From contig CAZYYB010000002.1 in the NCBI GenBank assembly GCA_964651515.1, positions 1 through 64,000 of the forward strand: a DNA stretch of 64,000 nucleotides. The letters run 5' to 3'. The notes under the pieces were generated by a model. It did no database searches. It saw nothing but the letters and a program-made list of their open reading frames with translations, and was not told the origin of the DNA. Position numbers and translations under genes: made by a program. This DNA comes from BOG-1184 sp964651515. Lineage in GTDB: Bacteria; Fibrobacterota; Chitinivibrionia; Chitinivibrionales; Chitinispirillaceae. Shown piece after piece: positions 17,209-26,665 of this stretch (position 1 is its first letter; each line of letters begins with the position of its first letter).

Positions 17209-18660
17209 ATGAACAGAAAATTTCCACTGATGGTTATGGTTTCGGTGCTTGCCGTTGTTGTCGGCGGGGCGGGCGTCATGCTGCTCCATGCGCGGCATCA
17301 CCGCCAGGCGGTCGCTCAGGCGAACAGCCCGAAAGTCATCTACCACTGCCCGATGCATCCCCAATATTTTTCGGATAAGCCCGGCACCTGCCCGATCTGC
17401 GGCATGAAGCTTGTGCCGGTAAACGGTAACGCATCGACGTCCGGGGCGTCGGAACCGGGGAGCCGGAAGATTCTCTACTATCGCGATGCCATGAACCCGT
17501 CGAACACTTCGCCGCATCCGGGCAAAGCCCCGGACGGCATGGATATGGTCCCCGTCTATGCGGACGAGGCCGGCGAAGAATCGGGCACGGTACGGATCGA
17601 TCCGACGGTCGTGCAGAACATCGGGGTGACCACCGAGACTGCGGCCATCCGCAATCTCACGAAAGAAATCAGCGCATCGACCACACTGGAGCTGAACGAG
17701 ACCGCCGTCACCATCGTCACCACGAAGGTCATGGGCTGGATCGAAAACCTGTATGTCGATTACACGGGGCAAAGCGTGAAAAAAGGTCAGCCGCTCCTGA
17801 CCATTTACAGCCCCGATCTCGTCAGTACGCAGGAGGAGTACCTGCAGGCCCTCCAGTATCGGAACACGCTCTCGGCGGGATCTCCCGAAGCGGTTGAGAG
17901 CGCCATGGAGCTGGTCGAAAGCAGCCGGCGTCGGCTCCTGAACTGGGATATTTCGGAGGCGCAGATCGATCTCATTGCAAAGAGCGGCACCCCCCTGAAG
18001 GCCATGACCATGTATTCGCCCGCCGGAGGCGTGGTGCTCGAAAAACAGGTGCAGGCCGGACAGAATGTGACGCCCGGCATGGAGCTCTATAAAATCGCCG
18101 ATTTATCACGTGTCTGGGCGATAGCCGATGTCTATCAGGATGACCTGCCATTTATTAAAATCGGCACCAGGGCCGTGATCGACGTTGCTTCCGATAGCGG
18201 GAAAGAGTTCTCCGGCAGGGTCGAATTTATTTCACCGGTTCTCGATGCGGTCACCAAGACGGCGTCCGTGCGCATCACCATCCGGAACACGCCGGATTGT
18301 ATCCTGAAGCCCCGGATGTTCGTCACGGTACGCCTTGCCTCGCCCGCGGCCGTGAAAGCACTTTCCGTTTCGCAGCAGGCGATCCTGCATACCGGGAAAC
18401 GGGACGTGGTCGTTGTTGCACTTGGCAACGGCCGTTTCAGGCCCCAGGAACTGAAGCTCGGTGTGAGCGCGGACGGTTTTACGCAGGTCCTTTCCGGGCT
18501 TACGGAGGGCCAGGTCGTCGTTACCTCCTCGCAATTTCTCATCGATGCCGAGTCGAATTTAAGGGCGGCCATCGGGCAGATGGGCGGGATCGAGACGCCC
18601 GCGCCGCCGGCAGGAGAGAAGGCTCCCGACACGGAAGAAATGAAAAGTATGCAGCGGTAA
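17209..18660 (+). CDS. RND efflux periplasmic adaptor with heavy-metal-binding domain (CusB-like)
   Basis: 483 residues from the ATG at 17209; the open frame extends upstream but only this ATG directly precedes a membrane anchor (FPLMVMVSVLAVVVGGAGVML). Residues about 42-67 are a heavy-metal-binding domain, YHCPMHPQYFSDKPGTCPIC plus GMKLVP. A second, Cys-less copy follows (YYRDAMNPSNTSPHPGKAPD and GMDMVPVY). The remainder is membrane-fusion-protein fold: GWIENLYVDYTGQSVKKGQP (lipoyl half), a hairpin, and VIDVASDSGKEFSGRVEF. It bridges pump and channel in the periplasm and may hand metal to the pump. Confidence 0.9.
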   Translation: MNRKFPLMVMVSVLAVVVGGAGVMLLHARHHRQAVAQANSPKVIYHCPMHPQYFSDKPGTCPICGMKLVPVNGNASTSGASEPGSRKILYYRDAMNPSNTSPHPGKAPDGMDMVPVYADEAGEESGTVRIDPTVVQNIGVTTETAAIRNLTKEISASTTLELNETAVTIVTTKVMGWIENLYVDYTGQSVKKGQPLLTIYSPDLVSTQEEYLQALQYRNTLSAGSPEAVESAMELVESSRRRLLNWDISEAQIDLIAKSGTPLKAMTMYSPAGGVVLEKQVQAGQNVTPGMELYKIADLSRVWAIADVYQDDLPFIKIGTRAVIDVASDSGKEFSGRVEFISPVLDAVTKTASVRITIRNTPDCILKPRMFVTVRLASPAAVKALSVSQQAILHTGKRDVVVVALGNGRFRPQELKLGVSADGFTQVLSGLTEGQVVVTSSQFLIDAESNLRAAIGQMGGIETPAPPAGEKAPDTEEMKSMQR

Positions 18661-18699
18661 TCCGGGCTGTTCCCTTAGCCTTCAACATGGACATACGAT

Positions 18700-21600
18700 A
18701 TGCTCGAAAAAGTCATCGAATGGTCGATAAAGAATAAGTTCCTCGTCATCATGCTGACGGTTTTCGCCGCCGGTGCCGGGCTGTGGGCGCTTCTGACCAC
18801 GCCCATCGATGCGATTCCCGACCTGAGCGACGTGCAGGTCATCGTCTATACCGAATTCACCGGACAATCGCCGCGCATCGTGGAAGACCAGGTGACCTAT
18901 CCGCTCACGACCTCTCTCCTTTCGGTGCCGGGTGCCAAGGTCGTGCGGGGCTATTCGTTCTTCGGTTACTCCCTTGTCTATATCATCTTCAAGGACGGCA
19001 CCGATATCTACTGGGCGCGCAGCCGCGTGCTCGAATACCTCAACTATGCGCAGAAGCGTCTCCCCCCGGGCGTGCTTCCCACCCTGGGGCCCGATGCCAC
19101 GGGGGTCGGCTGGGTGTACGAATACGCTTTGACGTCGGACAAACGTTCCCTGCAGGAGCTCCGGTCGTACCAGGACTGGTACCTCAAATACGGTTTGTCG
19201 ACCGTCGACGGGGTGTCCGAGGTCGCGAGCATCGGCGGCTATGTCAAGCAGTACCAGGTGACGGTCGATCCCGCGAAGCTCCAGGCGTACCATGTCCCGT
19301 TGCGCGACGTCGAGGCGGCGATAAAAGCCGCCAATAACGATGTGGGCGGGGAGGTCGTCGAAATGGCCGAAATGGAGTTCATGGTCCGGGGACTCGGCTA
19401 TATCAAATCCGTCGATGATATCAAAAACATCCCGGTAAAAACCGATATGGCGCGCGGCGTCGCGGTGCGCATCGGGGATATCGCCGACGTGAGCATCGGC
19501 CCCGAGATGCGGCGCGGCGTCGCCGAGCTTGACGGACAGGGCGAAGTCGCCGGCGGGATCGTGGTCATGCGCTTCGGCGAGAACGCCCGGAAGGTAATTG
19601 CCGCGGTAAAGAAAAAACTTGAAGTCCTGAAGGCCGGGCTTCCCCGGGATGTAAAAATCGTCGCGACCTATGACCGCTCCGCGCTCATCGAGCGGGCGAT
19701 CGGGAATCTCCGCGGCAAGTTAGTCGAGGAAATGCTCATTGTCGCCTTTGTCTGCATACTCTTTCTCGGCCATGCCCGCAGCGCGATGGTGGCCGTTGTT
19801 ACCCTGCCCGCCGCGGTGCTCATGGCTTTTCTCATCATGCGGATGCAGGGACTCAATGCCAACATCATGTCGCTCGGCGGCATTGCCATCGCCATCGGGG
19901 CCATGGTGGATGCCGCGATCATCATGATTGAAAATGCGCATAAGCACCTTGAGGCGCAGAGCGCCAGGCCGCCGGACGAGCGGTTGCCGCATTGGGAGGT
20001 GATACGGCAGGCATCAAAGGAAGTCGGGCCCGCCCTCTTCTGGTCGCTGCTCGTCATCACGGTCTCCTTCATTCCCCTCTTTACCCTCGAGGAGCAGGAG
20101 GGACGGCTCTTCAAGCCGCTGGCATTTACAAAAACGTATTCCATGGGGGCGGCCGCGATTCTCGCGGTCACCATCGTACCGGTCCTTATGGGCTTTTTTA
20201 TCCGCGGCCGCATACGGCCCGAGCGCAGCAACCCGATCAACCGTTTCCTTATGGCTATGTACCATCCGGTAGTATCGTTTGTCCTCAGGCGCCCCCGGAC
20301 GGTCATGGTAGCGGCCGTTGCCGTGATCGCCGCATCGGTGATCCCCTTCATGCATCTGGGGTCCGAATTCATGCCGCCGCTCTATGAGGGCGACCTGCTC
20401 TATATGCCCACCACGCTGCCGGGGATCTCCATCACCAAGGCCAGGGAGCTGCTGCAGCAGACCGATAAGATCATCCGTTCCTTTCCCGAGGTGGAGCGAG
20501 TCTTCGGCAAGGCCGGACGGGCCGAGACCGCGACCGACCCGGCCGGGCTCGATATGCTCGAAACCGTCATCATGCTCAAACCGGAGAAGGAGTGGCCCGC
20601 TGGGATGACGCATGAAATGCTCATCGACCGGCTCGATGCGGCGATCAAATTTCCCGGCCTTACCAATGCCTGGACCATGCCCATCAAGACGCGCACCGAC
20701 ATGCTCTCGACCGGCATCAGGACGCCGGTCGGCATAAAAATTTCCGGGGCAAATCTCGATACCCTCCAGATGCTCGGCAGGCAGGTTGAGTCGGCCATGC
20801 GCACCGTTCCCCATACCGCCTCCGCCTTTGCCGAACGCGCGGTGGGCGGCAACTACCTCGATATTAAAATCGACCGGGAGCGAGCCGGCAGGTACGGCCT
20901 CAACATCGACGATGTACAATCGGTCATCCAGACCGCGATTGGCGGCATGAGCATCACCACGACCGTCGAAGGCCTCGAACGATACACGGTCAACCTGCGC
21001 TACAACCGGGAGTTGCGCCAGGACATCGCATCGCTGAAGCGGGTGCTCGTCGCCGCGCCGGGCGGGCAGCAGATTCCGCTCGGTCAAATTGCCGATTTCG
21101 ACATCACCCGGGGTCCCATGGTCATCCGCAGCGAGGACAGCCGACCGAACGCATGGGTGTTTGTCGACATGCGGGGCACCGATATGGGCGGCTACATCCG
21201 CCAGGCGCAGAAGATCGTGGCGGCCAAGGTCAAGCTCCCCACCGGCTACAGCATCATCTGGAGCGGCCAGTTCGAATACATGGAGCGGAGCCGGAAAAAG
21301 CTCATGGTGGTCATTCCCATGACGCTGTTCATCATCCTCATCATCATATTTCTCAATACGAAATCGCTTACAAAAACGGCAATCGTCATGCTCGCGGTAC
21401 CCTTCTCACTGGTGGGTGCGGTGTGGGCCCTCTTTTTCCTCGGCTACAACATGAGCCTTGCCGTCTGGGTCGGGATCATCGCGCTCGCCGGGCTTGACGC
21501 CGAGACCGGCGTCGTCATGCTGCTCTACCTCGAACACGCATTCGATGCGGCGAAGGGGGTGTTGACGCTTTGCTCGCTCAAGGAAGCCATCGATGACGGC

Positions 21601-21846
21601 GCGGTACGGCGCGTACGGCCCAAGATCATGACCGCCTCGGTGATCATCGCCGGACTGCTCCCCATCATGTGGAGCCACGGCACCGGGTCGGATGTCATGA
21701 AGCGCATCGCCGCGCCGATGGTGGGAGGCGTCGTCACCTCGGTCATCATGGAACTCGTCGTCTACCCGGCGATCTACTTTCTGTGGAAAAAACGGGGGCT
21801 GTCGGCCGCGGACGGCAGCGGTACCTCGTCCGACACGGTCGGCTGA
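18700..21846 (+). CDS. Heavy-metal efflux RND pump (CusA/CzcA family)
   Basis: 1048 residues, full length for HME-RND inner-membrane proton antiporters. Recognisable stretches are AIDAIPDLSDVQVIVYTEF near the N-terminus, two periplasmic loops, GAMVDAAIIMIENAHKHLE in the first membrane half, MPIKTRTDMLSTGIRTPVGI in the second loop and LAGLDAETGVVMLLYLEHAF near the end. Retained Met residues in the second periplasmic loop and the TRTDMLSTGI motif favour monovalent copper/silver over Zn/Co/Ni, but the substrate is not proven. It is last in the operon after the channel and adaptor genes, and no regulator is adjacent. Confidence 0.92.
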   Translation: MLEKVIEWSIKNKFLVIMLTVFAAGAGLWALLTTPIDAIPDLSDVQVIVYTEFTGQSPRIVEDQVTYPLTTSLLSVPGAKVVRGYSFFGYSLVYIIFKDGTDIYWARSRVLEYLNYAQKRLPPGVLPTLGPDATGVGWVYEYALTSDKRSLQELRSYQDWYLKYGLSTVDGVSEVASIGGYVKQYQVTVDPAKLQAYHVPLRDVEAAIKAANNDVGGEVVEMAEMEFMVRGLGYIKSVDDIKNIPVKTDMARGVAVRIGDIADVSIGPEMRRGVAELDGQGEVAGGIVVMRFGENARKVIAAVKKKLEVLKAGLPRDVKIVATYDRSALIERAIGNLRGKLVEEMLIVAFVCILFLGHARSAMVAVVTLPAAVLMAFLIMRMQGLNANIMSLGGIAIAIGAMVDAAIIMIENAHKHLEAQSARPPDERLPHWEVIRQASKEVGPALFWSLLVITVSFIPLFTLEEQEGRLFKPLAFTKTYSMGAAAILAVTIVPVLMGFFIRGRIRPERSNPINRFLMAMYHPVVSFVLRRPRTVMVAAVAVIAASVIPFMHLGSEFMPPLYEGDLLYMPTTLPGISITKARELLQQTDKIIRSFPEVERVFGKAGRAETATDPAGLDMLETVIMLKPEKEWPAGMTHEMLIDRLDAAIKFPGLTNAWTMPIKTRTDMLSTGIRTPVGIKISGANLDTLQMLGRQVESAMRTVPHTASAFAERAVGGNYLDIKIDRERAGRYGLNIDDVQSVIQTAIGGMSITTTVEGLERYTVNLRYNRELRQDIASLKRVLVAAPGGQQIPLGQIADFDITRGPMVIRSEDSRPNAWVFVDMRGTDMGGYIRQAQKIVAAKVKLPTGYSIIWSGQFEYMERSRKKLMVVIPMTLFIILIIIFLNTKSLTKTAIVMLAVPFSLVGAVWALFFLGYNMSLAVWVGIIALAGLDAETGVVMLLYLEHAFDAAKGVLTLCSLKEAIDDGAVRRVRPKIMTASVIIAGLLPIMWSHGTGSDVMKRIAAPMVGGVVTSVIMELVVYPAIYFLWKKRGLSAADGSGTSSDTVG

Positions 21847-21848
21847 AG

Positions 21849-22073
21849 CTACCGCCGAGGTTTTTTTCCGGATAAAAGAGTGCGGCGCAGGTGATTCCGG
21901 CAGAGGAAGAGCCCGATGAGGCCCGCAGCGACAACCGCGACGGCTCGCCCGGAAAAGAAACCGAGCGCCCGATAGGTGAAGCCGACAAAAAGGCCGCCCG
22001 CCCGAAGAACGATGGCTGCCCCGCCCAGAACGATGCGAAAAGGCAGCAGAATGACCCGAATGAGAAAGCGCAT
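21849..22073 (-). CDS. Small two-helix membrane protein, unknown
   Basis: 74 residues from the ATG at 22073 with the Shine-Dalgarno aaagggg. Hydrophobic stretches FLIRVILLPFRIVLGGAAIVL and AVAVVAAGLIGLFLC flank a short loop, and a basic C-terminus (LRRTLLSGKKPRR) follows. It converges on the RND pump with a 2-base gap. No family is recognised. The gene call rests on the start signal and membrane-protein pattern. Confidence 0.5.
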   Translation of the reverse strand: MRFLIRVILLPFRIVLGGAAIVLRAGGLFVGFTYRALGFFSGRAVAVVAAGLIGLFLCRNHLRRTLLSGKKPRR

Positions 22074-22248
22074 GGCTACCCCTTTAAGGGAAATATAGTG
22101 AAAATGTCCCGGGGACGTTTTTCGGGCGAGCGGTCGGCTATCCGACGAGTCCGGATCCGCCGGGATGAAAGATGCCGCCACGTGGCCGAGCATGTTTTAA
22201 TTTTGAGAGTCCATCCAGAGATACTTTTGCGGAATCGGAGCCGCCTCC

Positions 22249-22854
22249 ATGAACCTTGCTACGACGATAACGTCGCTGCGTCTCATTTTTGCGCCTATAT
22301 TTGCGTATTTTTTCATAACCGGGTACTCTTCGGGCCGCGCGGCCGTGTGGATATGGATCTGTGCCGGCATGGCGATGCTCGTCGAGGTCAGCGATATCGT
22401 CGACGGGCGGGTAGCGCGGGCCCGTAACGAGGTCACGGATTTCGGCAAGGTGTTCGATCCGGTAGCCGACAGCCTGTCACGGCAGACCATTTTCCTCTCC
22501 TTTTTGGTGGCCGGCATAATCCCCTGGTGGCTTTACCTCGTATTTTTCTACCGCGATGCTCTCATCCAGCTTCTTCGTATCATCTGCGCATCGAGCGGGC
22601 TCGTGCTCGCGGCGCGGCCCTCCGGCAAGACCAAGGCGGTTCTCCAGGGAATCGGCACGTTCGGGGTGCTGATCGTCGTGGCGCTCCAGCGCTACCATGC
22701 CGCCTGGATGCCGCAGCGGGTCTGGGGATTCCATCCGGCCTTCTGGGTGATGCTCATTCCGGCGATCTTTACCCTGCTTTCGATTGCCGACTATGTGGCA
22801 CCGAATATCGGGCTGATCCGGCAGATGATGGTGCAGCGCACCGGGAAAAATTGA
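22249..22854 (+). CDS. CDP-alcohol phosphatidyltransferase (PgsA-like)
   Basis: 201 residues, integral inner-membrane enzyme. The family signature DG-x2-AR-x8-G-x3-D-x3-D is complete: DGRVARARNEVTDFGKVFDPVADS (split across residues about 52-75). It transfers a phosphatidyl group from CDP-diacylglycerol to an alcohol; glycerol-3-phosphate is the commonest acceptor for this size class, but inositol phosphate or others are possible. Several further hydrophobic segments follow. The start ATG at 22249 has ggag 9 bases upstream. Confidence 0.85.
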   Translation: MNLATTITSLRLIFAPIFAYFFITGYSSGRAAVWIWICAGMAMLVEVSDIVDGRVARARNEVTDFGKVFDPVADSLSRQTIFLSFLVAGIIPWWLYLVFFYRDALIQLLRIICASSGLVLAARPSGKTKAVLQGIGTFGVLIVVALQRYHAAWMPQRVWGFHPAFWVMLIPAIFTLLSIADYVAPNIGLIRQMMVQRTGKN

Positions 22855-22955
22855 GGGGAGAACCGGGTATTTGCCGGAATCGTTGCCTTTAAGCCCTCTT
22901 TTCTATTATTTTAAAGAGCCTTTTTGCAGCATGACCGATAGTGCGGTAAAATGAT

Positions 22956-23030
22956 GGGCCAGTAACTCAGCGGTAGAGTATCGCTCTTTTAAGGCGAGAG
23001 TCCTGGGTCCAAATCCCAGCTGGCTCACCA
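22956..23030 (+). tRNA. tRNA-Lys (anticodon TTT), CCA encoded
   Basis: 75 bases. The acceptor stem GGGCCAG pairs with CTGGCTC (one G-T pair). The D-arm is ACTC/GAGT, the anticodon stem TCGCT/GGCGA with loop CTTTTAA, and the T-arm CTGGG/CCCAG with loop TCCAAAT. The discriminator and CCA end (ACCA) are encoded. Confidence 0.95.
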
Positions 23031-23033
23031 CTT

Positions 23034-23080
23034 AAAAAGCCTCGAACTCCTTGAATTTCAAAGAGAACGGGGCTTTTTTA
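23034..23080 (+). terminator. Terminator after tRNA-Lys
   Basis: AAAAAGCCTCG and CGGGGCTTTTT form an 11-bp stem (one G-T pair) around a 20-odd base loop, ending in a T-run. It starts 4 bases after the CCA end. Confidence 0.8.
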
Positions 23081-23413
23081 TTTTATCCCGGTATGCCCGC
23101 TTCTCCCACCATTACTCCGAAATAGGCTAAATAAAAACCTCCATAACCCCTATGCCAAAGCGGCGTACACCTTTCAGGTGAGCGGTTATACAAAATAGTG
23201 GTGCCCCTGGCCCCTCGTTAAAATGTAATCAATTTTTTGGTAATTCAAATACAGCAATCATCAAAAATATCCAATATTTAAAGCTATTTTAAAATAAAAA
23301 TGTAATCATAAATATATAAATTATTTGTTTTAGTCCCCCTGTGAGGGTATATTGATAGCAGAACGATTCGCGTATCGGTGCTCAACAACCATTTCAACCG
23401 CAGGAGGAGTATC
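23081..23413. other. AT-rich intergenic stretch after tRNA-Lys
   Basis: About 330 bases, clearly more AT-rich than the neighbouring genes from 23220 on. No coding frame, hairpin family or integrase remnant is recognised. It ends in the Shine-Dalgarno gcaggaggag of the next gene, so the promoter of that gene probably lies here. Confidence 0.4.
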
Positions 23414-24172
23414 ATGGGAAAGAAGCTTTTGAAGGCAGCCTTGATCGGTTCGACGCTCGGTTTCGCCATCGGCCTTATGCCCGGCTGCTCGTCGACCCAA
23501 TCGACGTCGGACAACGGGAATTCATCGGCGCAACTCATCGGCGATGAGGTCACCAACATGAGCGCCGATGAGGGCGCCGTGATGACCAATGCCGGAACGG
23601 CCGCGAAAACCGTCGAGGCCGCTGTCACCATCGACACTTCGGTCTCCATCGATTCCATCAGCTGGACGGTTCACCCGTATTCGTACAACGGACAGAGCTG
23701 GGTACGCACGGCCACGCTCACGACCTCGCGAGGCTATGTCCGGACCCGCGTCGATACGATCACCTTTTACAATGCTGCCGGCACTGTGGTCGAATTTCCC
23801 CGGCTGGATACCTTCGTGACCCTTCACCATGTCCGGTCCGTCACGCAGTCGAAGGGCGATATCACCGCCACGCTCACCTTCAATGTGACCGATGTGATTA
23901 CCCGAGGCAGCACCGACACGACCCTCGTGAAAAACGGCACCATCACGGGTACCTGCGACGGCCAGTTGCTGAAGTCGGGCCTGATCACGGGCGTCACCCG
24001 CACCTTCAACAGCGGGGCCTGGCAATTCCCGTCATCGGGCACCATCTCCATCCTGATGCCGCGGTACACCTTTAACCTCGTCTATACCGGCGGCGGGTCG
24101 GCTACCGCAACAATCGATAACCTGGTCACCGGCAAGACGCGCATCGTTTATCTGACCGTCAGCGATAATTGA
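23414..24172 (+). CDS. Lipoprotein of unknown function
   Basis: 252 residues. The signal ends at a lipobox (LMPGC, Cys near residue 24) after a hydrophobic run. The mature part is Thr/Ser-rich and beta-strand-like (SWTVHPYSYNGQSWVR, TITGTCDGQLLKSGLITG), with no named domain recognised. A very strong Shine-Dalgarno (aggaggag) and a strong terminator just downstream mark it as a monocistronic, probably well expressed gene. Periplasmic or outer-membrane location is inferred from the lipobox. Confidence 0.7.
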   Translation: MGKKLLKAALIGSTLGFAIGLMPGCSSTQSTSDNGNSSAQLIGDEVTNMSADEGAVMTNAGTAAKTVEAAVTIDTSVSIDSISWTVHPYSYNGQSWVRTATLTTSRGYVRTRVDTITFYNAAGTVVEFPRLDTFVTLHHVRSVTQSKGDITATLTFNVTDVITRGSTDTTLVKNGTITGTCDGQLLKSGLITGVTRTFNSGAWQFPSSGTISILMPRYTFNLVYTGGGSATATIDNLVTGKTRIVYLTVSDN

Positions 24173-24216
24173 TACATCCGGGGCCTCCCGGAGAGGGTGG
24201 AAGGTGGGAGTGGGGT

Positions 24217-24246
24217 GGGGCCGGTCTTCAGGACCGGCCCCTTTTT
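24217..24246 (+). terminator. Rho-independent terminator
   Basis: GGGGCCGGTC, loop TTCAG, GACCGGCCCC, then TTTTT: a perfect 10-bp stem with a T-run, 45 bases after the lipoprotein stop. Confidence 0.92.
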
Positions 24247-24338
24247 AAGCGCAATCGGGTGCGGAAGGGAATGACCGGTGCAGGGAGGTATCTTTCTTGA
24301 GATACCCGGATGCCCGGCAGCGTGGTTTGAGGGACCTC

Positions 24339-25193
24339 ATGAATCAGGAATCGGGAAAATCAGAGGTCGACATCTATGCCTACGACGATTTCAGGCTCTT
24401 CCTGAAGGATCGATACGAGGCGTGGATGCGACTCGATACGGAAGGCTCGGTACGGGGTTTCGCCCGTAAGGCCGGGTTCTCCAATCCGGGCTTCATGAAC
24501 GACGTGATCCAGGGCCGGCGCACGCTCTCCCCCGATTCAAGCGAAAAGATCGTCGCCGTTTTCGGCCTTGAGGAACGTGAAGCCGATTATTTCAAACTGC
24601 TCATTAAATACAGCCGCGTTAAGGACCCGTCCCTCCGGCAGGAGCTCTACCGTAAAATTCTTTTCCGCCGTAACCGCAGCGGATTCGCCCGACTCAATCC
24701 GGCACAGTCGCGCTACTTCCAGGACTACCGCTACGCGCTCGTTTACAATGCCCTCATGGCGATCGATTTCCGGGGCGACTACGAGCAGCTTTCGAACTTC
24801 CTCTTTCCGCCGATTCCCCCGGCTCAACTTGCCAAATGCGTCGCCGACCTTTGCGAATGGGGGCTCGTGATCCGCAGCGACGATGCGCGCTATCGGGTGA
24901 CGCGGCGGTTCATCGAGCCTCCGCCGACCCTCAAGGAGCATGTCCGGCAACTCAACCGGGAGTGGATCGTCCAGGCGGCCGACGCCCTCATGCGGCTGCC
25001 GCCGGAGAGTCGCCATATGTCTACCATGATGGTCAGCGTCAGCGCAGGCACCTGCCGGGATATTGCCCGGAAGATCGAAGAGTTCCGGGACGAACTCTGG
25101 CAACTGGTGGCGAATGACGGCGAGGAACCCTCGTGCGTCATGCAGCTCAACCTGCAATTTTTTCCGCGATCGAGAAAAAAGGGGGCGGCATGA
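24339..25193 (+). CDS. TIGR02147 family protein (Fibrobacter/Bdellovibrio-type putative regulator)
   Basis: 284 residues from the ATG at 24339 (gaggga upstream). A TTG start at 24297 with gggagg is an alternative that adds 14 residues. The family pattern is visible: an N-terminal IYAYDDFRLFLKDRYEAWM segment, an HTH-like part (SVRGFARKAGFSNPGFMNDVIQGRRTLS), then FFKLLIKYSR-type helices, a winged region (LCEWGLVIRSDDARYRVT) and the C-terminal MMVSVSAGTCRDIARKIEEF block. The family is cytoplasmic and presumed DNA-binding. Its stop overlaps the start of the next lipoprotein gene by 4 bases, a pairing that suggests the two act together. Confidence 0.85.
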   Translation: MNQESGKSEVDIYAYDDFRLFLKDRYEAWMRLDTEGSVRGFARKAGFSNPGFMNDVIQGRRTLSPDSSEKIVAVFGLEEREADYFKLLIKYSRVKDPSLRQELYRKILFRRNRSGFARLNPAQSRYFQDYRYALVYNALMAIDFRGDYEQLSNFLFPPIPPAQLAKCVADLCEWGLVIRSDDARYRVTRRFIEPPPTLKEHVRQLNREWIVQAADALMRLPPESRHMSTMMVSVSAGTCRDIARKIEEFRDELWQLVANDGEEPSCVMQLNLQFFPRSRKKGAA

Positions 25194-26482
25194 ACATCCT
25201 TGCCCGCATCATCCTCATCGCCGCACTTCTCGCCATGGGCTGCTCGTCCCCAACCTCGGTTGCCGGCGGCGGTACCGATTTCCCGAACTCGACCACCACG
25301 GCGGCCGTCATGGGCGCCGACATCAGCACGAATATCGCAAGCGGCAACCAGTGGGGCGACTCGGTGGCCCTGACCGACACGCTGCCCAGCCCTTCCGGCG
25401 GCGTCAACCCCTCCGTGCCGGCGCTTCCCGCCGCGGGCGTGACCTGGAATCTCTCCGACACGACGCTCGGCATCGTCCTGGCCTACGATTCGATCGCCGC
25501 TGATTCCTTTATGGAAAGAGACACCTTCGTCGTTCTCGACGACGCGGCCTACCGGACCGGCATCCCGGCGGAGTATCATGTGTATACTTACCGTGGAGCA
25601 AAGGCCTATTCGTCGACCGGCATCGTCCAGCGTTATTCCTACACCGACGCATCCGGCGACAGCATTCTCAATAACGGCGGCGGATTGCCGAACCGGGCGA
25701 CGGTGGCCTGGTCGTCGACCGACGCGTCCGGCGCGGTCACGACCGTCAACCTGACCGTCGACGGCGGCGCGGACGACAATCTTGCCACCGCGGCGGACAA
25801 CCGCATCCTGGCGAGCCGCATCGGCCGATTCGGCAAAACCGGCGATACGCTCGGGCTCACGACTTTCATACCGTACGCGGCCGATTCGGTCGTTTTCGAC
25901 CCGGCAATTCCCGACTCCTGCCTGGTCCGTTTCTTGACCATAGATAATACCGTCGCCGGCAAACGGGCCGCCACCGAAGCCGTCATGGTCGTCTTCCCGG
26001 CCGACTCGGCGAAAAATTACACCGCCTACCTTGCTTCGCAGGTCGTCTTTCCCGGCGGCAGGACGGTGCTGCACCGCGTCCGCGGCGTGCATGCCGATTC
26101 CCTGTATTTCGCCGGCGACACGGTTCTCGCCGACCGGATCATCGACAGCCCCCTGGTCAACACACTCGACACGCTGCGCTATACCTTTATCAAGGGACCG
26201 AATCCGCTCGACAACTCCGGAAACCGCCTGCTCGCCCTGCATCGGCATGTTACGAGGGCCGCAGGCGGCGAGCGCGAACGGGTCTTCACGCTCGACGATT
26301 CGTCCGTCGCGCCCGGCGCCGTCCCGGTCTCCGGCCCGCTCTTCTGGCGCCAGGTCTTTGCAGGAGGGTACTGGGTGCAGCTCGACGGGGGTTTCGGCGT
26401 GCGGTCCATCACGGGCGATTACACCGACTCGAACGGGAAAACGGGAACGCTCAGCTGGACGCGGGCGGGGGCGGTGCAGTAA
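25190..26482 (+). CDS. Lipoprotein coupled to the TIGR02147 gene
   Basis: 430 residues from the ATG at 25190, which overlaps the TIGR02147 stop (ATGA). An upstream in-frame start was rejected because this one gives a clean lipobox (ALLAMGC, Cys near residue 18). The mature part is a long beta-rich sequence full of Asp, Thr and Ala (for example DSVVFDPAIPDSCLVRF and GGFGVRSITGDYTDSNGKTG), without a domain I can name. Probably surface or periplasmic. Translational coupling to the regulator is the main clue to its role. Confidence 0.7.
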   Translation: MNILARIILIAALLAMGCSSPTSVAGGGTDFPNSTTTAAVMGADISTNIASGNQWGDSVALTDTLPSPSGGVNPSVPALPAAGVTWNLSDTTLGIVLAYDSIAADSFMERDTFVVLDDAAYRTGIPAEYHVYTYRGAKAYSSTGIVQRYSYTDASGDSILNNGGGLPNRATVAWSSTDASGAVTTVNLTVDGGADDNLATAADNRILASRIGRFGKTGDTLGLTTFIPYAADSVVFDPAIPDSCLVRFLTIDNTVAGKRAATEAVMVVFPADSAKNYTAYLASQVVFPGGRTVLHRVRGVHADSLYFAGDTVLADRIIDSPLVNTLDTLRYTFIKGPNPLDNSGNRLLALHRHVTRAAGGERERVFTLDDSSVAPGAVPVSGPLFWRQVFAGGYWVQLDGGFGVRSITGDYTDSNGKTGTLSWTRAGAVQ

Positions 26483-26665
26483 AACATAAAAGTGACAGAG
26501 TGACAAAGTGAAAGACAAATCTACCGCTCGGATAGCTTTTTTAAGGTTTATTCTTTAAAAAGGAAAATACAAGAGCTCAATATAATCTTGATCATACAGT
26601 TCATGAATCCCCCATCAAAAGGCCTCCTTCCTTCTGACTTCCCTGACCCTTGCTTCCCCCTCGGT

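Noticed and set aside
26490..26515. Short agtgaca-type direct repeats as a CRISPR or regulatory array
   Set aside because: Units are only 7-9 bases, imperfect and without spacers of even length; simple low-complexity sequence.
24890..26518. Minus-strand open frame of about 542 codons
   Set aside because: Antisense to the TIGR02147 and lipoprotein genes, no start signal and no recognisable motif.
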